Positions 1 through 9,342 of a stretch of 64,000 nt of DNA are shown piece by piece. Position numbers and translations under genes: made by a program. The notes beneath the pieces were generated by a model that made no database searches, was not told where the DNA came from, and was given only the letters and a program-made list of their open reading frames with translations. Source of the DNA: Pontimicrobium aquaticum. Its GTDB lineage: Bacteria; Bacteroidota; Bacteroidia; Flavobacteriales; Flavobacteriaceae. How positions within the stretch are numbered: the first letter of the stretch is position 1; the number at the start of each line of letters is the position of its first letter. The stretch is taken from assembly GCF_005047595.1 (NCBI RefSeq), contig NZ_SUPL01000005.1, positions 186,001-250,000 of the forward strand. Reading direction: 5' to 3'.

Positions 1-2253
1 ATCTGTAAATTGATAGATTGCTTTAAAGTGTTTAGAGCCTTCGTTGCTTTGAAATTCGCTTTTAGACAAAAGTGGCATGACATTTTCTAGCATGTCTTGA
101 GCTTTTGCTCCCTCTGGACTGTTTGGATAGTTTAAAGCAATATAGTTTATAGATTCATTGTAGCTTTCAAACCCATAAAGTCGTGCTTTAGACACTGCTT
201 TTAAAAATTCGAATTTAGGTACTATTTTTTCGCCTTCGAACCTTGAAATATAAGTGTCGCATTGTTCAATTACATTCGCATAGTCTTGATCTTTAAATTT
301 TTTGTAAAGTGTTTCATAAATATACTCCGGACTGTTTTCGTCCTCACCCAAATCTGCATTAGGGTTCATTAAAATGGCTGCATATCTAGAATCTGGGTAG
401 TTTGTAATGATGTCGTTTTTTGCTATTTCTGCCTCTCCATTCTCTCCTAATAACTCATAAATTTTGTATAAATTATACTTTGAAGGGAGTATTAAACGCT
501 CCTCTGGATTGCTTTTTAGAAGTCCTAGAAGTTTATCTTTAGCTAAATGGTATTCTTTGAATTTTTCTTTATAAATCAACCCTAATTGGTAATAAGCAAA
601 ATTCCTGTCCTTCATCAAGCTGTCAATGGCTTTTTGTTCAACTGGTATTTTTGAAATATAAAATTCCGGTGAAAACAGTTCACTATCTTTTGTAGAAGTT
701 AACTCACTTGCATTTACATTTTGGTTTGTGCTTACGCCTCCTTTATTAGACCATCGCCAATTATCTTGAAGCTGACGTTCTCCCCAGTTTTGTAAAAATT
801 CGTTTTTACCATAAGCAACCGTTACTGGATTGTAAAAATAGAAAGTTGATGTCTTTTCAAGACCTCTTGAGTTTATATTTGTATTTTTATTTTTTGATGT
901 TTGCTCTGCAATGAGTTTAGCTGTTTCAGCTTCTTCCTTTAAAGCTTCGGCTTTTTCTTTTAGTTTGTTGGTATAGTCAGTAAAATATGTTACTCTTTCC
1001 TCATTAGACATATTTACTAAACTCAAAATACTATCATTTCTTACAGCAACATCCTCATAAAAAATAACATCATCCAAATTGTCCCGTTTACGCTTAATTT
1101 CCCTGAATAATTTAGTGTTTTGCTTTAAATTAAGCATGGTGCTATCGTAATACGCTCCAGCATTTTTGTATTCCGTCTTATCAAAACTCATATTTCCTAA
1201 GTTTTGATAGCTCATAGCATTTAACATGTTATCTCTAGAACCTGTTCGAAGTGATTTATTGTAATATGATGCCGCTATGGTATCCGATTCATTGGTTTTG
1301 TGATATTCGGCAATTTGATAGTAAATCTTATCCAAGAATGGTCTATTCTCCCTATTTTCTTCTAGGTCTGTCAATAGCTCAAGAAACTCCATCTTATTAC
1401 CACTGTTATAATCGAAATTCTTTGCTTTTTCGATTTGTGCACTAATCATGTAAATTCTAGGCGTTTTTCTGTTCAGTTCAATCACCTTCTCAAATGCCAT
1501 ATTAGCACTGTCTGGTTTTTGTAGTGCATTGTACAATTGTCCTTGAATAAACTTATAACGACCACGTTCGTCGTTACTTTTTGTGGCATTGGAAGCTATT
1601 TCTAATTGTGTGATAGCACTATCTAGCGATTTTGTGTTGATGTACGCTTGAGCCAACATAGAGCTTGCATCGGCTAGATCTTGACCTTTTAATTCTTCTT
1701 GAAACAATAAGCGTTTTAAATTGGTTATTGCTAATTCATCATTTTCAAGGCGTAAGTTAGTTTTTTCCCTCCAAATTTTGGCTTGATTGATCTTATCGCT
1801 TGCTGGATATTTATAAAGAATATAATTGAAGGCTTCCATTGATGGTACAAAACGCTGATCGAAATAACGTGCCTTTCCTAAAAGTAAATAAGCCTCATCA
1901 ATTTGAGGGTTTTTCTCCTTCCCTTTAATATTCATTCCATGCTTTTGAATAGCCTTTATGGCTTTTTCTTCAGCTTTAGCAAAGTTATTGTTTGTAGATT
2001 GACCGGGAAGTGTCACCTCATCAGTAACCGTCATGCGCTCTATTGGTAAAATCTCCCAATAGTTATCTTGGTAATTGTTGTTTAAGTCTTCTCGACCTTG
2101 CTCTAGAACATTGTAACCGTTGTATAGCGTATTGTATTCTGTTGCAACAGCGTGAAAGTTTCTACTAACGAAATTGTCTTTTTTGCGCGAACATCCTGCA
2201 ATGACAATAGCAGAAAGTAGAAGTATAGATTTGGATTTAAAAGATGTCTTCAA
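1..2253 (-). CDS. sprE: Type IX secretion / gliding motility lipoprotein SprE/PorW (3' end outside window)
   Basis: The reading frame is open from position 2253 to the left edge, giving 751 residues with the C-terminus missing. The start is a TTG; no in-frame ATG lies between it and the upstream stop. Translation begins with a short basic region, a hydrophobic stretch (LLLSAIVIAG) and a lipobox cysteine followed by SRKKDN, so a lipoprotein is expected. The next segment (SRNFHAVATEYNTLYNGYN) is what I recognise as the SprE/PorW N-terminus, a TPR-rich protein needed for type IX secretion and gliding in Flavobacterium. The rest is helical and TPR-like. Family assignment is from memory of the N-terminus and overall character; the TTG start is inferred. 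Confidence 0.85.
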   Translation of the reverse strand, partial: MKTSFKSKSILLLSAIVIAGCSRKKDNFVSRNFHAVATEYNTLYNGYNVLEQGREDLNNNYQDNYWEILPIERMTVTDEVTLPGQSTNNNFAKAEEKAIKAIQKHGMNIKGKEKNPQIDEAYLLLGKARYFDQRFVPSMEAFNYILYKYPASDKINQAKIWREKTNLRLENDELAITNLKRLLFQEELKGQDLADASSMLAQAYINTKSLDSAITQLEIASNATKSNDERGRYKFIQGQLYNALQKPDSANMAFEKVIELNRKTPRIYMISAQIEKAKNFDYNSGNKMEFLELLTDLEENRENRPFLDKIYYQIAEYHKTNESDTIAASYYNKSLRTGSRDNMLNAMSYQNLGNMSFDKTEYKNAGAYYDSTMLNLKQNTKLFREIKRKRDNLDDVIFYEDVAVRNDSILSLVNMSNEERVTYFTDYTNKLKEKAEALKEEAETAKLIAEQTSKNKNTNINSRGLEKTSTFYFYNPVTVAYGKNEFLQNWGERQLQDNWRWSNKGGVSTNQNVNASELTSTKDSELFSPEFYISKIPVEQKAIDSLMKDRNFAYYQLGLIYKEKFKEYHLAKDKLLGLLKSNPEERLILPSKYNLYKIYELLGENGEAEIAKNDIITNYPDSRYAAILMNPNADLGEDENSPEYIYETLYKKFKDQDYANVIEQCDTYISRFEGEKIVPKFEFLKAVSKARLYGFESYNESINYIALNYPNSPEGAKAQDMLENVMPLLSKSEFQSNEGSKHFKAIYQFTD

Positions 2254-2290
2254 CGTTGGTATGTTTAGTAAATGAATAACTAAATGCCGT

Positions 2291-2304
2291 GCATAATATT
2301 ATGC
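2291..2304. repeat. Perfect 14-bp palindrome upstream of sprE
   Basis: GCATAATATTATGC reads identically on both strands. It lies about 38 bases upstream of the TTG start of the SprE/PorW gene in a 117-base intergenic gap. It could be an operator or part of a small hairpin. AT-rich palindromes of this length can occur by chance, so function is not claimed. Confidence 0.35.
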
Positions 2305-2370
2305 AAAAACGTAAAAATAATCATCTTTTTTCTTTTAAACTGCAAAAATAGTCGTCTTTTAGCCTAAATA

Positions 2371-3066
2371 CTAGTTTGTAAAGTGTGCTTCTAGCTCTTT
2401 TAGGGTCGCTTCACTAGTGGCTAAATCTTTTACTATTTCGCCTTTTTCTAATACAACAATGCGTTCGCAAACATCGGTTACGTGCATTAAATCGTGGCTA
2501 GACACCAAAACAGTAACACCTTGCTTTTTTGCTAAATCTTTTATGATTTGTTTTAGCCTTATTTGAGTAGTAGGGTCTAAGTTAGCAAATGGCTCATCAA
2601 GTATAATAACCTCAGGGTTTCCAATAAGTGCGGCTACAATACCTGCTTTTTTTTGGTTTCCTTTACTTAAATCTCTAAGATATTTTTTCTTCCCTAAAAT
2701 TTCATCATGAAAAAAATCTTCAAACTGTGCTAACAAAGCATCTACGTCAGATTTGTTTTGACCACGTAATTCCCCAATAAAATAGAAGTATTCTTCGGCT
2801 GTTAAATACCCAATTAAGAAACTTTCATCTATAAAAGATGATGTAAAGGGTTTCCACGCTTCACTTTCATTAACTAGAATGTCCTTACTTTTAATATAGC
2901 CTGTTGTTGGCTGAATTAAATCTAGGAGCAAGCTAAAAAATGTTGTTTTTCCTGCACCATTATTACCTACAAGTCCAAAACTTTGTCCTTTAGGTATGTC
3001 TAAGTTTTCAAGGTGAAGTACTTGTACGCCATTATATGACTTTGATAAATTGTTAACTGTTATCAT
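2371..3066 (-). CDS. ABC transporter ATP-binding protein
   Basis: This is a 231-residue cytoplasmic ATPase subunit. The Walker A motif GNNGAGKTT is at residues 34-42, the signature is LSKGNQKK near residue 135, and Walker B followed by the catalytic Glu (VIILDEPFANLDP) is near 155. The switch His is in SSHDLMHV near 192. Length and architecture fit exporters of the CcmA/NatA type. The gene lies 23 bases downstream of a DUF5687 membrane protein on the same strand, so the two probably form one exporter whose cargo is not visible from sequence. Confidence 0.92.
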   Translation of the reverse strand: MITVNNLSKSYNGVQVLHLENLDIPKGQSFGLVGNNGAGKTTFFSLLLDLIQPTTGYIKSKDILVNESEAWKPFTSSFIDESFLIGYLTAEEYFYFIGELRGQNKSDVDALLAQFEDFFHDEILGKKKYLRDLSKGNQKKAGIVAALIGNPEVIILDEPFANLDPTTQIRLKQIIKDLAKKQGVTVLVSSHDLMHVTDVCERIVVLEKGEIVKDLATSEATLKELEAHFTN

Positions 3067-3089
3067 TATTGTTTTTGTTTTTTATTGGC

Positions 3090-4565
3090 TTATTTTTTCT
3101 CTGAAAACGCAGCTACGGTTTTATACTTTCCTTTTTGATAAATATTTTCAATTTTATTTAAAAAGAAATTTTTAAATACTATTCCTAATGCACCAGTTAA
3201 GGCCAAGGCTATTAGTCCTGCATTAAAACTTATAAAATGATAAGGAATAAAAAATATTAAAATTGGTAATAGCATTTTAGGTAATGCAATTAATAATTGG
3301 GTGGGATTAAATCCGTTAGTATTACTAAATGCTTTTGCTTTAGTATTTAATTCAATTGGCACTCTATTTAAAGCACCTCCAAAAAGGGTGATAAACGTAT
3401 TTAACCCTATGTTAAATAATGCTCCTGCTGCAATCATTAAATAAATATCCCATCCAAAATAGATGTAAGGTGTGCTTAAGATAAATGAAACAGCTACCGC
3501 AACCACCATTAAATACCATTTAGACTCTAAATATTGTCTGTATGGAATATTTTGACTCATTAACATCTTATAATACTCACTATCCCAAGATGGCACTAAC
3601 TGACCAAAACTCAATAAAAATCCACCAGTAATGAACATTGCTGCAAAAGCTAAAATGTAGGGCATTTTTTCTATATATACGCTTTGTGTGAAAAAAAACA
3701 ATCCATAAAACAGGAAAAAGAACGACATCATTACCACCTGTTTAGGTCTTGCGTTTCGTGTTATCATTTTTATATCGTTTTTTAAGAATGGTGCAAGATT
3801 ACCAAAGCGATTCATCCAGCTTAAATCAGTTGCGTGTACTTCTTTTGTCTTTTTAGAAATGGCGCCATCTAGGTAGAACCCTTTTCTAATAAAATCGAAA
3901 TTAACTTTATACAATCCTATCATTATCAAGAAAGGAATAATTGCTAAATATGGCTGATTGTATAACCCATTAAATAGCACTCCAACTGGTTCAGTAATGT
4001 CAAAAATGTTAAAATATCTCAACACAACAATTATGATTACTAAGGATGCAATTCCATAAAATACTGTATTGCTTTTGTTGATTAAAAAATTTAAGAAATT
4101 AATAGACATGTTAATGCACATTATTGCAAAAAACCATAAAACAACATTCACCACAGGGTATCCCTGAAATAATAATACAATTGAAAAAGGAAGGAATATA
4201 AGCAGTGAAATAAAATTAAAAAACGAAAGTATTGTTTTTCCCAACAAATAATGAATAACAGAGTTTCGTGTTATAGGAATTATCATTAAGGGTTTAATAT
4301 TCATGACAGGAAGTTGCTGCATAAAATACCGTATCATTAGTTCAAACAATATCCAATAGATTAAAAAATTGTTTACCATAACTATTGGGTCTATATCTGG
4401 AAATGTTTTTTCAAGCGCAAAAAACATAACGCCTCCCATAAAAATTGCTATTCCTCCAAAATATAACACTGCAAGGAAAAGTAAAATTTTAATAGCAAGT
4501 CCTTTTTGAAAATATGAAGCGCGTTTAAACTGTTTCCACTCTAAACTTAAAAAATGTTTAATCAT
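3090..4565 (-). CDS. DUF5687 family membrane protein (probable ABC permease partner)
   Basis: The product has 491 residues and about eleven to twelve hydrophobic segments spread along its length. The N-terminus (MIKHFLSLEWKQFKRASYF) matches my memory of the Bacteroidota DUF5687 family. No catalytic motif is visible. The gene runs directly into the ATPase gene 23 bases downstream, so the likely role is the membrane half of a two-component ABC exporter. It is divergent from the reductase gene at 4673, and the intervening 107 bases must carry both promoters. The family name is a recognition; the permease role is inferred from the neighbour. Confidence 0.8.
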   Translation of the reverse strand: MIKHFLSLEWKQFKRASYFQKGLAIKILLFLAVLYFGGIAIFMGGVMFFALEKTFPDIDPIVMVNNFLIYWILFELMIRYFMQQLPVMNIKPLMIIPITRNSVIHYLLGKTILSFFNFISLLIFLPFSIVLLFQGYPVVNVVLWFFAIMCINMSINFLNFLINKSNTVFYGIASLVIIIVVLRYFNIFDITEPVGVLFNGLYNQPYLAIIPFLIMIGLYKVNFDFIRKGFYLDGAISKKTKEVHATDLSWMNRFGNLAPFLKNDIKMITRNARPKQVVMMSFFFLFYGLFFFTQSVYIEKMPYILAFAAMFITGGFLLSFGQLVPSWDSEYYKMLMSQNIPYRQYLESKWYLMVVAVAVSFILSTPYIYFGWDIYLMIAAGALFNIGLNTFITLFGGALNRVPIELNTKAKAFSNTNGFNPTQLLIALPKMLLPILIFFIPYHFISFNAGLIALALTGALGIVFKNFFLNKIENIYQKGKYKTVAAFSEKK

Positions 4566-4646
4566 GTTTGGGTTGTGTTTAATCTATTTGTTGTAATTGT
4601 AGTCAATTTGTTACAGTCTAAATTAAAAATTAACTAATTACTTCAC

Positions 4647-4654
4647 TATTTTTG
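4647..4654 (+). promoter_or_regulatory. -7 promoter box TATTTTTG of the reductase gene
   Basis: The sequence fits the Bacteroidota -7 consensus TAnnTTTG. It lies 18 bases before the ATG at 4673. The last three bases could be misread as a TTG start codon in frame with the gene. No TTG at the usual -33 distance is present. Confidence 0.6.
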
Positions 4655-4672
4655 CCAAAAAATATTTTTCAA

Positions 4673-5728
4673 ATGTCACAATTCTATACGCTTACTATAA
4701 AAGAAATCATAAAGGAAACCGATAAAGCGGTTACTATAAATTTTGAAGTCCCTAATAACTTAAAAGATACTTTTGCCTTTAAAGCTGGGCAATACATTAC
4801 GTTAAAAACATCTATAAACGGCAACGAGATAAGGAGAGATTATTCACTATGTGTGTCACCAAAAAGCAACGATTTAAAAGTGGCTGTAAAAGAGGTTGAC
4901 AACGGAACTTTCTCAGTTTATGCAAATAATCAAGTAAAGGTTGGCGACTCATTAGAAGTTGCACCACCCAAAGGTCGTTTTGTTTTTGAGCCTAATGACA
5001 AAAAAACTAAAAACATAGCTCTTTTTGCAGCTGGTAGTGGTATTACGCCAATATTAAGCATTATAAAGTGTGCTTTGGAAGAAGAAGTACATAGTAAAGT
5101 TATTTTGGTTTATGGCAACAAAACCACCAAGGACACCATGTTCTTAAATGAATTATTGGAACTTCAACATCAGTACAAAGACCGTTTTTCCATTCAGTTC
5201 GTATTTAGTCAAGCTGATGAAGATGATGCAATTTTTGGACGTATAGAAAAAAGTACTGTCAACTATGTTATGAAGAATAAGCATAAGCACATTTCTGTAG
5301 ATGCTTATTATCTTTGTGGTCCTGAAGGTATGATTCACGCCGTAAAAGATGTACTAAATGAGCATGATATTCCAGAAGATATTATTCATTATGAATTATT
5401 TAAAGCAGCTAAAGCCAGTGAAGCTATTTCTGAGACACTTTCTGAAGGCAATACACATATTACGGTAATTGTTGATGATGAAGAGACAGCTTTTGAAATG
5501 TCTCAAAAAAGAAACATACTAGAAGCTGCTTTAGATGAAGATCTAGATGTGCCATACTCTTGTCAAGGTGGTATTTGCAGTAGCTGTATTGCGAGAGTTA
5601 AAGAAGGTGAAGCCACTATGCGCCAAAACAATATTTTAACTGATAGTGAATTAGCTGAGGGACTTGTCTTAACATGTCAAGCACACCCAACTACTTCTAA
5701 AATTGTAGTTGATTATGATGATGTTTAA
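4673..5728 (+). CDS. PaaE-type flavin / 2Fe-2S oxidoreductase (ferredoxin--NADP reductase-like)
   Basis: The protein has 351 residues from ATG 4673. Three domains are visible. An FAD-binding barrel carries RRDYSLC, an NAD-binding domain carries GSGITPILSI and YLCGPEGM, and a C-terminal plant-type ferredoxin domain carries Cys residues in PYSCQGGICSSC plus a fourth Cys in LTCQAHP. This order is that of PaaE, the reductase of phenylacetyl-CoA epoxidase, but no paaABCD genes are here. It probably passes electrons from NADPH to some oxygenase or desaturase; the AlkB hydroxylase 51 kb away is one speculative partner. The ATG is preferred over an in-frame TTG 21 bases upstream because that TTG belongs to a promoter box. 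Confidence 0.88.
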   Translation: MSQFYTLTIKEIIKETDKAVTINFEVPNNLKDTFAFKAGQYITLKTSINGNEIRRDYSLCVSPKSNDLKVAVKEVDNGTFSVYANNQVKVGDSLEVAPPKGRFVFEPNDKKTKNIALFAAGSGITPILSIIKCALEEEVHSKVILVYGNKTTKDTMFLNELLELQHQYKDRFSIQFVFSQADEDDAIFGRIEKSTVNYVMKNKHKHISVDAYYLCGPEGMIHAVKDVLNEHDIPEDIIHYELFKAAKASEAISETLSEGNTHITVIVDDEETAFEMSQKRNILEAALDEDLDVPYSCQGGICSSCIARVKEGEATMRQNNILTDSELAEGLVLTCQAHPTTSKIVVDYDDV

Positions 5729-5915
5729 ACGCATTGTTTTGGTTGTTCAACCAACTAATTTACGTTTAAGCATATAAAATATGTATTTCATCGAATTGAG
5801 TGCAAATTTTCTCACACAAAGTTTTTAGGTGAATTAAAAACAAATACCTTAGCTATAGATTTAAGCGTTAATCTTTTTTTAGGATTATCTATGTCTATTT
5901 AAAAACGTTTAATCT

Positions 5916-5941
5916 AGCCTCACTTTATGTGAGGCTTTTTT
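5916..5941 (+). terminator. Rho-independent terminator of the reductase transcript
   Basis: AGCCTCAC pairs perfectly with GTGAGGCT across a five-base loop and is followed by six T on the plus strand. It lies about 190 bases after the reductase stop codon. The hairpin overlaps the last codons and the stop of the convergent GT9 gene, and the minus strand has no T run, so it serves the plus-strand transcript. Confidence 0.8.
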
Positions 5942-6959
5942 GTAGCATAGATGTTGCTTTAGAAATTATTTGTTGAGGTGATATCGAATTTATAGCATCT
6001 TCGTACCCTTCAGGAAAGGTTTTGCCATAAATAGACGTTGGTATTAAAGGAAATTTATCTCTGTTTGCCAATAATGCATTTTCAGGGTTTTGATTAAAAG
6101 GGTAAAAACCAGCATAAGGGTGTGTCACACCCCAAAGTGTTATAACCTCAACCCCAAACATTGCTGCAATATGTGCATTTCCAGAATCCATGGAAATCAT
6201 CAGGTCTAAATTTGAAATAACATCCAACTCTTCATCTAACGATAGTTTTCCTGCAAGATTAATTATATTTATGTTCGAATTGGCAATTGTTTCTAAAGCC
6301 TTAATTTCATTTTTGCCTCCTCCAAACAATAAAATAGAGTTTGTTTTACTAAGTGATGTGATTACCTCTTGCATAAGTGACAAGGAATATGTTTTGCTTT
6401 TAAAGGCAGCAAAAGGCGCAATACCAATCCAGGGTTTGTTTTTATTTCCTGTAACTTCTTTAAGTTTATCCGTTATGTCTGCTGCTTCTGAAAACACAGG
6501 TGTGCTTAAATCTAAAGGATATCCCAACTTGTCAAAAACTTCAGCATATCGTTGGTGTGTAGTTGTAAGTTGTTTAAATAGTTTTCCTTTTATAAGTGCT
6601 TTTTTTTCTGCTCTTCCTTTGTCTATTTGAATACACTTTTTATTAATTAGAAAAAGTTTAAGCATTTTACTTCTAAGTACATTATGCAAGTCTGCAATGG
6701 CGTCAAACTTTAGTTTTTTTAGTTCTTTTGATAATTTATAAAGACCTAAAATTCCTTTATGCTTTCCTTTTACATCTACTGCATGCACAGACACATTCTC
6801 TATATCTCTAAAAAAGGGTGCGAAAAAGCTCTTGGTAAGTACTGTAAGCCTAACACTTGGATATTGCTTAGTGAATTGACGTAATATGGGAACTGTCATA
6901 GCGACATCTCCCATTGCTGATAAGCGAATAACAAGTATGTGTTTTGGTAAATCTTGCAT
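5925..6959 (-). CDS. Glycosyltransferase family 9 (heptosyltransferase-like)
   Basis: The 344-residue protein begins ILVIRLSAMGDVAMTVPILR, the typical GT9 N-terminus of ADP-heptose:LPS heptosyltransferases. Its C-terminal half has the matching donor-binding signature (LDLMISMDSGNAHIAAMFGVEVITLWGVTHP). It should transfer a heptose-like sugar in lipopolysaccharide core assembly at the cytoplasmic face of the inner membrane. The DUF4254 gene lies upstream on the same strand, a pairing I know from other flavobacteria, with a palindromic repeat in between. The acceptor and exact donor sugar cannot be read from sequence. Confidence 0.88.
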   Translation of the reverse strand: MQDLPKHILVIRLSAMGDVAMTVPILRQFTKQYPSVRLTVLTKSFFAPFFRDIENVSVHAVDVKGKHKGILGLYKLSKELKKLKFDAIADLHNVLRSKMLKLFLINKKCIQIDKGRAEKKALIKGKLFKQLTTTHQRYAEVFDKLGYPLDLSTPVFSEAADITDKLKEVTGNKNKPWIGIAPFAAFKSKTYSLSLMQEVITSLSKTNSILLFGGGKNEIKALETIANSNINIINLAGKLSLDEELDVISNLDLMISMDSGNAHIAAMFGVEVITLWGVTHPYAGFYPFNQNPENALLANRDKFPLIPTSIYGKTFPEGYEDAINSISPQQIISKATSMLQKSLT

Positions 6960-6981
6960 TAAAATAATCTAAAATAGACTT

Positions 6982-7087
6982 CGTCATTGAGAGCTGTTAG
7001 ACTGAGCTTGTCGAAGTTAAAGTGAAGCAATCTGTCTATATATTTATGAGATTACTTTGTGGTTCGTGCCTCTCTCCTTGTAATGAC
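6982..7087. repeat. Dispersed palindromic repeat, intergenic copy
   Basis: The element starts GTCATTGAGAG and ends CCTTGTAATGAC, so its ends are inverted. Inside are AAGCAATCTGTC and TATGAGATTAC, which also form a partial inner palindrome. The same blocks in the same order occur in gltX at 58482-58553. It fills the gap between the GT9 and DUF4254 genes. An extra internal stretch (about 30 bases, containing CTGAGCTTGTCGAAGT) makes this copy longer. Confidence 0.75.
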
Positions 7088-7091
7088 ACAT

Positions 7092-7700
7092 TTATTTATT
7101 TCCACGAAGTACAGGGTTAAGCTCATCATCGTTATACATTTTCATTTGCTTATACACCTTCATGTATTTATCGCCATTGGAAATATCTTTTAGCAAATCA
7201 TCAATAGCTGTCGATAAATCCACACGTTGTTCAAGTAAAACATCCAGCTTTTTTTGACATGCACTTTTATGTTCATCAGATGCATCATCTCTAACAGTTT
7301 CAAGGTGCATATGGTAAATCTTTAAAGCTAATATAGATAGTCTGTCAATAGCCCAAGCTGGACTTTCTGAGTTAATCTTAGCATTTGGTTTTACTGTTAC
7401 ATCTTTATACTTATCTAAAAAATAGCTGTCAATATATTCAACCGTATCTGTTCTATCTTGATTAGAAGCATCAATCATTCGCTTTAGCTTTAAAGCTGCT
7501 TCTGGTTCAATATTTGGATCCCTAATAATGTCTTCGTAAGCCCATTGCACAGTATCAATCCAACATTTTCTGTATAATAAATGTGCTATTACATCATCAT
7601 TTTTATCATACTTATTAGTAAATGGTTGGTCAACAGTATTTTTAACTTTATACGTTTTTATAACCTCTTTAAAAATTGCATTTGCTTTATCTGAAAACAT
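7092..7700 (-). CDS. DUF4254 domain-containing protein
   Basis: The 202-residue protein is mostly helical, has no signal peptide or membrane segment, and carries the conserved run LLYRKCWIDTVQWAYEDIIRDP near the N-terminus. I recognise it as DUF4254, a Bacteroidota family of unknown function usually adjacent to a GT9 heptosyltransferase gene, as here. A role in lipopolysaccharide assembly is therefore suggested by context only. A -7 box lies just upstream at 7723-7730, so it has its own promoter divergent from upp. Confidence 0.82.
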   Translation of the reverse strand: MFSDKANAIFKEVIKTYKVKNTVDQPFTNKYDKNDDVIAHLLYRKCWIDTVQWAYEDIIRDPNIEPEAALKLKRMIDASNQDRTDTVEYIDSYFLDKYKDVTVKPNAKINSESPAWAIDRLSILALKIYHMHLETVRDDASDEHKSACQKKLDVLLEQRVDLSTAIDDLLKDISNGDKYMKVYKQMKMYNDDELNPVLRGNK

Positions 7701-7722
7701 AACTTTGTAATTATAATGAGTG

Positions 7723-7730
7723 CAAATATA
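7723..7730 (-). promoter_or_regulatory. -7 promoter box TATATTTG of the DUF4254 gene
   Basis: The minus strand reads TATATTTG 22 bases before the start codon. A TTG (plus-strand CAA at 7753-7755) lies 22 bases farther upstream, within the spacing seen for Bacteroidota -33/-7 promoters. Confidence 0.6.
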
Positions 7731-7770
7731 CTTCTATTTAATTAACTTTACTCAACCATAATTCTTCAAA

Positions 7771-8427
7771 ATGTATATCCATAATCTTTCTTTAGACAAC
7801 TCCGTTTTAAACAATTTTATATTTGAAATTAGAGATATTTCTGTTCAAAATGACAAAATGCGTTTTAGGCGAAATATTGAGCGCATTGGTGAAATTTTAA
7901 GCTATGAAATGAGTAAGACGTTGCTTTTTAATTCAGTAAATGCAAAAACACCTTTAGGAAGCTCGACCCTAAATAAAATTTCTGACGACATTGTAATTTG
8001 CTCTGTGTTGCGAGCAGGCTTACCACTACATAATGGTGTTTTAAATTATTTTGACAGTGCTGAAAATGCCTTTATATCAGCTTACAGGCATCACTTAAAC
8101 GATAAAGATTTTGAAATAGTTGTAGAGTATATTGCAAGCCCTAAATTAGATGGCAAAACACTTTTGTTAGTTGACCCAATGTTAGCAACAGGAAAGTCGT
8201 TAGCGTTAACTTACGAAGCACTGCTTTCGCACGGAACTCCAAAAAACGTGCATATTTTGAGTGTTATTGGTGCTGATGCTGGTGTAAACTATATTAAAAA
8301 TTGTTTTCCTGAAAACACCCATTTATGGATTGCAACCGTTGATAAAAAACTAAACGATAAAGGGTATATTGTTCCTGGTTTAGGAGATGCTGGCGACTTA
8401 GCTTATGGTACTAAATTAAGAAATTAA
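7771..8427 (+). CDS. upp: Uracil phosphoribosyltransferase
   Basis: The 218-residue enzyme should convert uracil and PRPP to UMP in pyrimidine salvage. It carries the SVLRAGLPLHNG segment typical of Upp, the PRPP-binding loop LLVDPMLATGKS, and a C-terminal uracil-binding region (GYIVPGLGDAGDLAYGT). Its last 12 bases overlap the convergent DUF6427 gene. The neighbouring DUF6427 and DUF6341 genes are its usual companions in flavobacteria, as far as I recall. Confidence 0.95.
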   Translation: MYIHNLSLDNSVLNNFIFEIRDISVQNDKMRFRRNIERIGEILSYEMSKTLLFNSVNAKTPLGSSTLNKISDDIVICSVLRAGLPLHNGVLNYFDSAENAFISAYRHHLNDKDFEIVVEYIASPKLDGKTLLLVDPMLATGKSLALTYEALLSHGTPKNVHILSVIGADAGVNYIKNCFPENTHLWIATVDKKLNDKGYIVPGLGDAGDLAYGTKLRN

Positions 8428-9342
8428 TACAGCAGCTAAAGGCGCTAAAAGTAACATCCATAAATAAGCCTCAGATAACCACGGTTTTTTTACAGACTCA
8501 ATATAATTTGTCATTATAATAGCTAAGGGTGCAAATAGAAAAATAAACTCGCTTCCGTTTTTATTTGGAGATATTACAATAATCACAACGCCTGTAAGTA
8601 ATGCTATTAATATTAACACAAAAGCTGGTCTAAAAGCTCTTGACTTATCAGGCAGTTTTTTGATGTAAAAGAATAAAGCCCAAAGCCCTAGTGACAGTAT
8701 AATTGACAGTACAACAATTAAACTACTTCTGTCATAGTTTGAAAAATTAAAGCTAACCGAATCTAGATATTTGTTTAAATCATAATAAATATCGTTTGTA
8801 ATGATATTATAACTTACAATTATTAATGCAAGAGCTATAATTGCAATAAAAGGAACCATCCAATTATTTAATTTTGTTATTGAAAACAAAATAAGTGCAG
8901 AAAATACAAGGATTAGAAACAAAATGGACCAGAAGTAAAATAGTGAAGCTAAAGCAATCCAAAAAGCAGCATCAAATAGTTTTTTCTTAATATTTAAGTT
9001 TGATTTTAAGCTTATAATTCGTCTTATAGCAAATAAGACAAACACATTAGAAACAATAATATTTCCGTGCTGTAATGTTTCGGGAATACAAGCTAAAAAC
9101 AAGCTGAACAACAGTATTTTAAAACTGTTCTTTTTTGTTAGGTTATTCTTATTTACAACAAAAGATAATACAAAAATAGACAAAAGCGTTACGCCATATA
9201 ATATTACTTCTTTAAGTATTTGAGTAATACTAACACCTTCATTATAATACCCTAATCTCACCATTAAAAATAGTCCAAAAACAAAAACAGACACAAGGAC
9301 TAAATGAATTGGTTTAGAAGTGCTAAAAAATCTTGTAATCAT
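8416..9342 (-). CDS. DUF6427 family integral membrane protein
   Basis: The 308-residue protein has roughly eight to nine hydrophobic segments and no catalytic motif I recognise. The N-terminus MITRFFSTSKPIHLVLV and its position between upp and the small DUF6341 gene match the DUF6427 family of Bacteroidota. Function is unknown. The 3' end overlaps upp by 12 bases on the opposite strand, and its start codon lies just in front of the promoter of the divergent DUF6341 gene. Confidence 0.78.
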   Translation of the reverse strand: MITRFFSTSKPIHLVLVSVFVFGLFLMVRLGYYNEGVSITQILKEVILYGVTLLSIFVLSFVVNKNNLTKKNSFKILLFSLFLACIPETLQHGNIIVSNVFVLFAIRRIISLKSNLNIKKKLFDAAFWIALASLFYFWSILFLILVFSALILFSITKLNNWMVPFIAIIALALIIVSYNIITNDIYYDLNKYLDSVSFNFSNYDRSSLIVVLSIILSLGLWALFFYIKKLPDKSRAFRPAFVLILIALLTGVVIIVISPNKNGSEFIFLFAPLAIIMTNYIESVKKPWLSEAYLWMLLLAPLAAVLIS

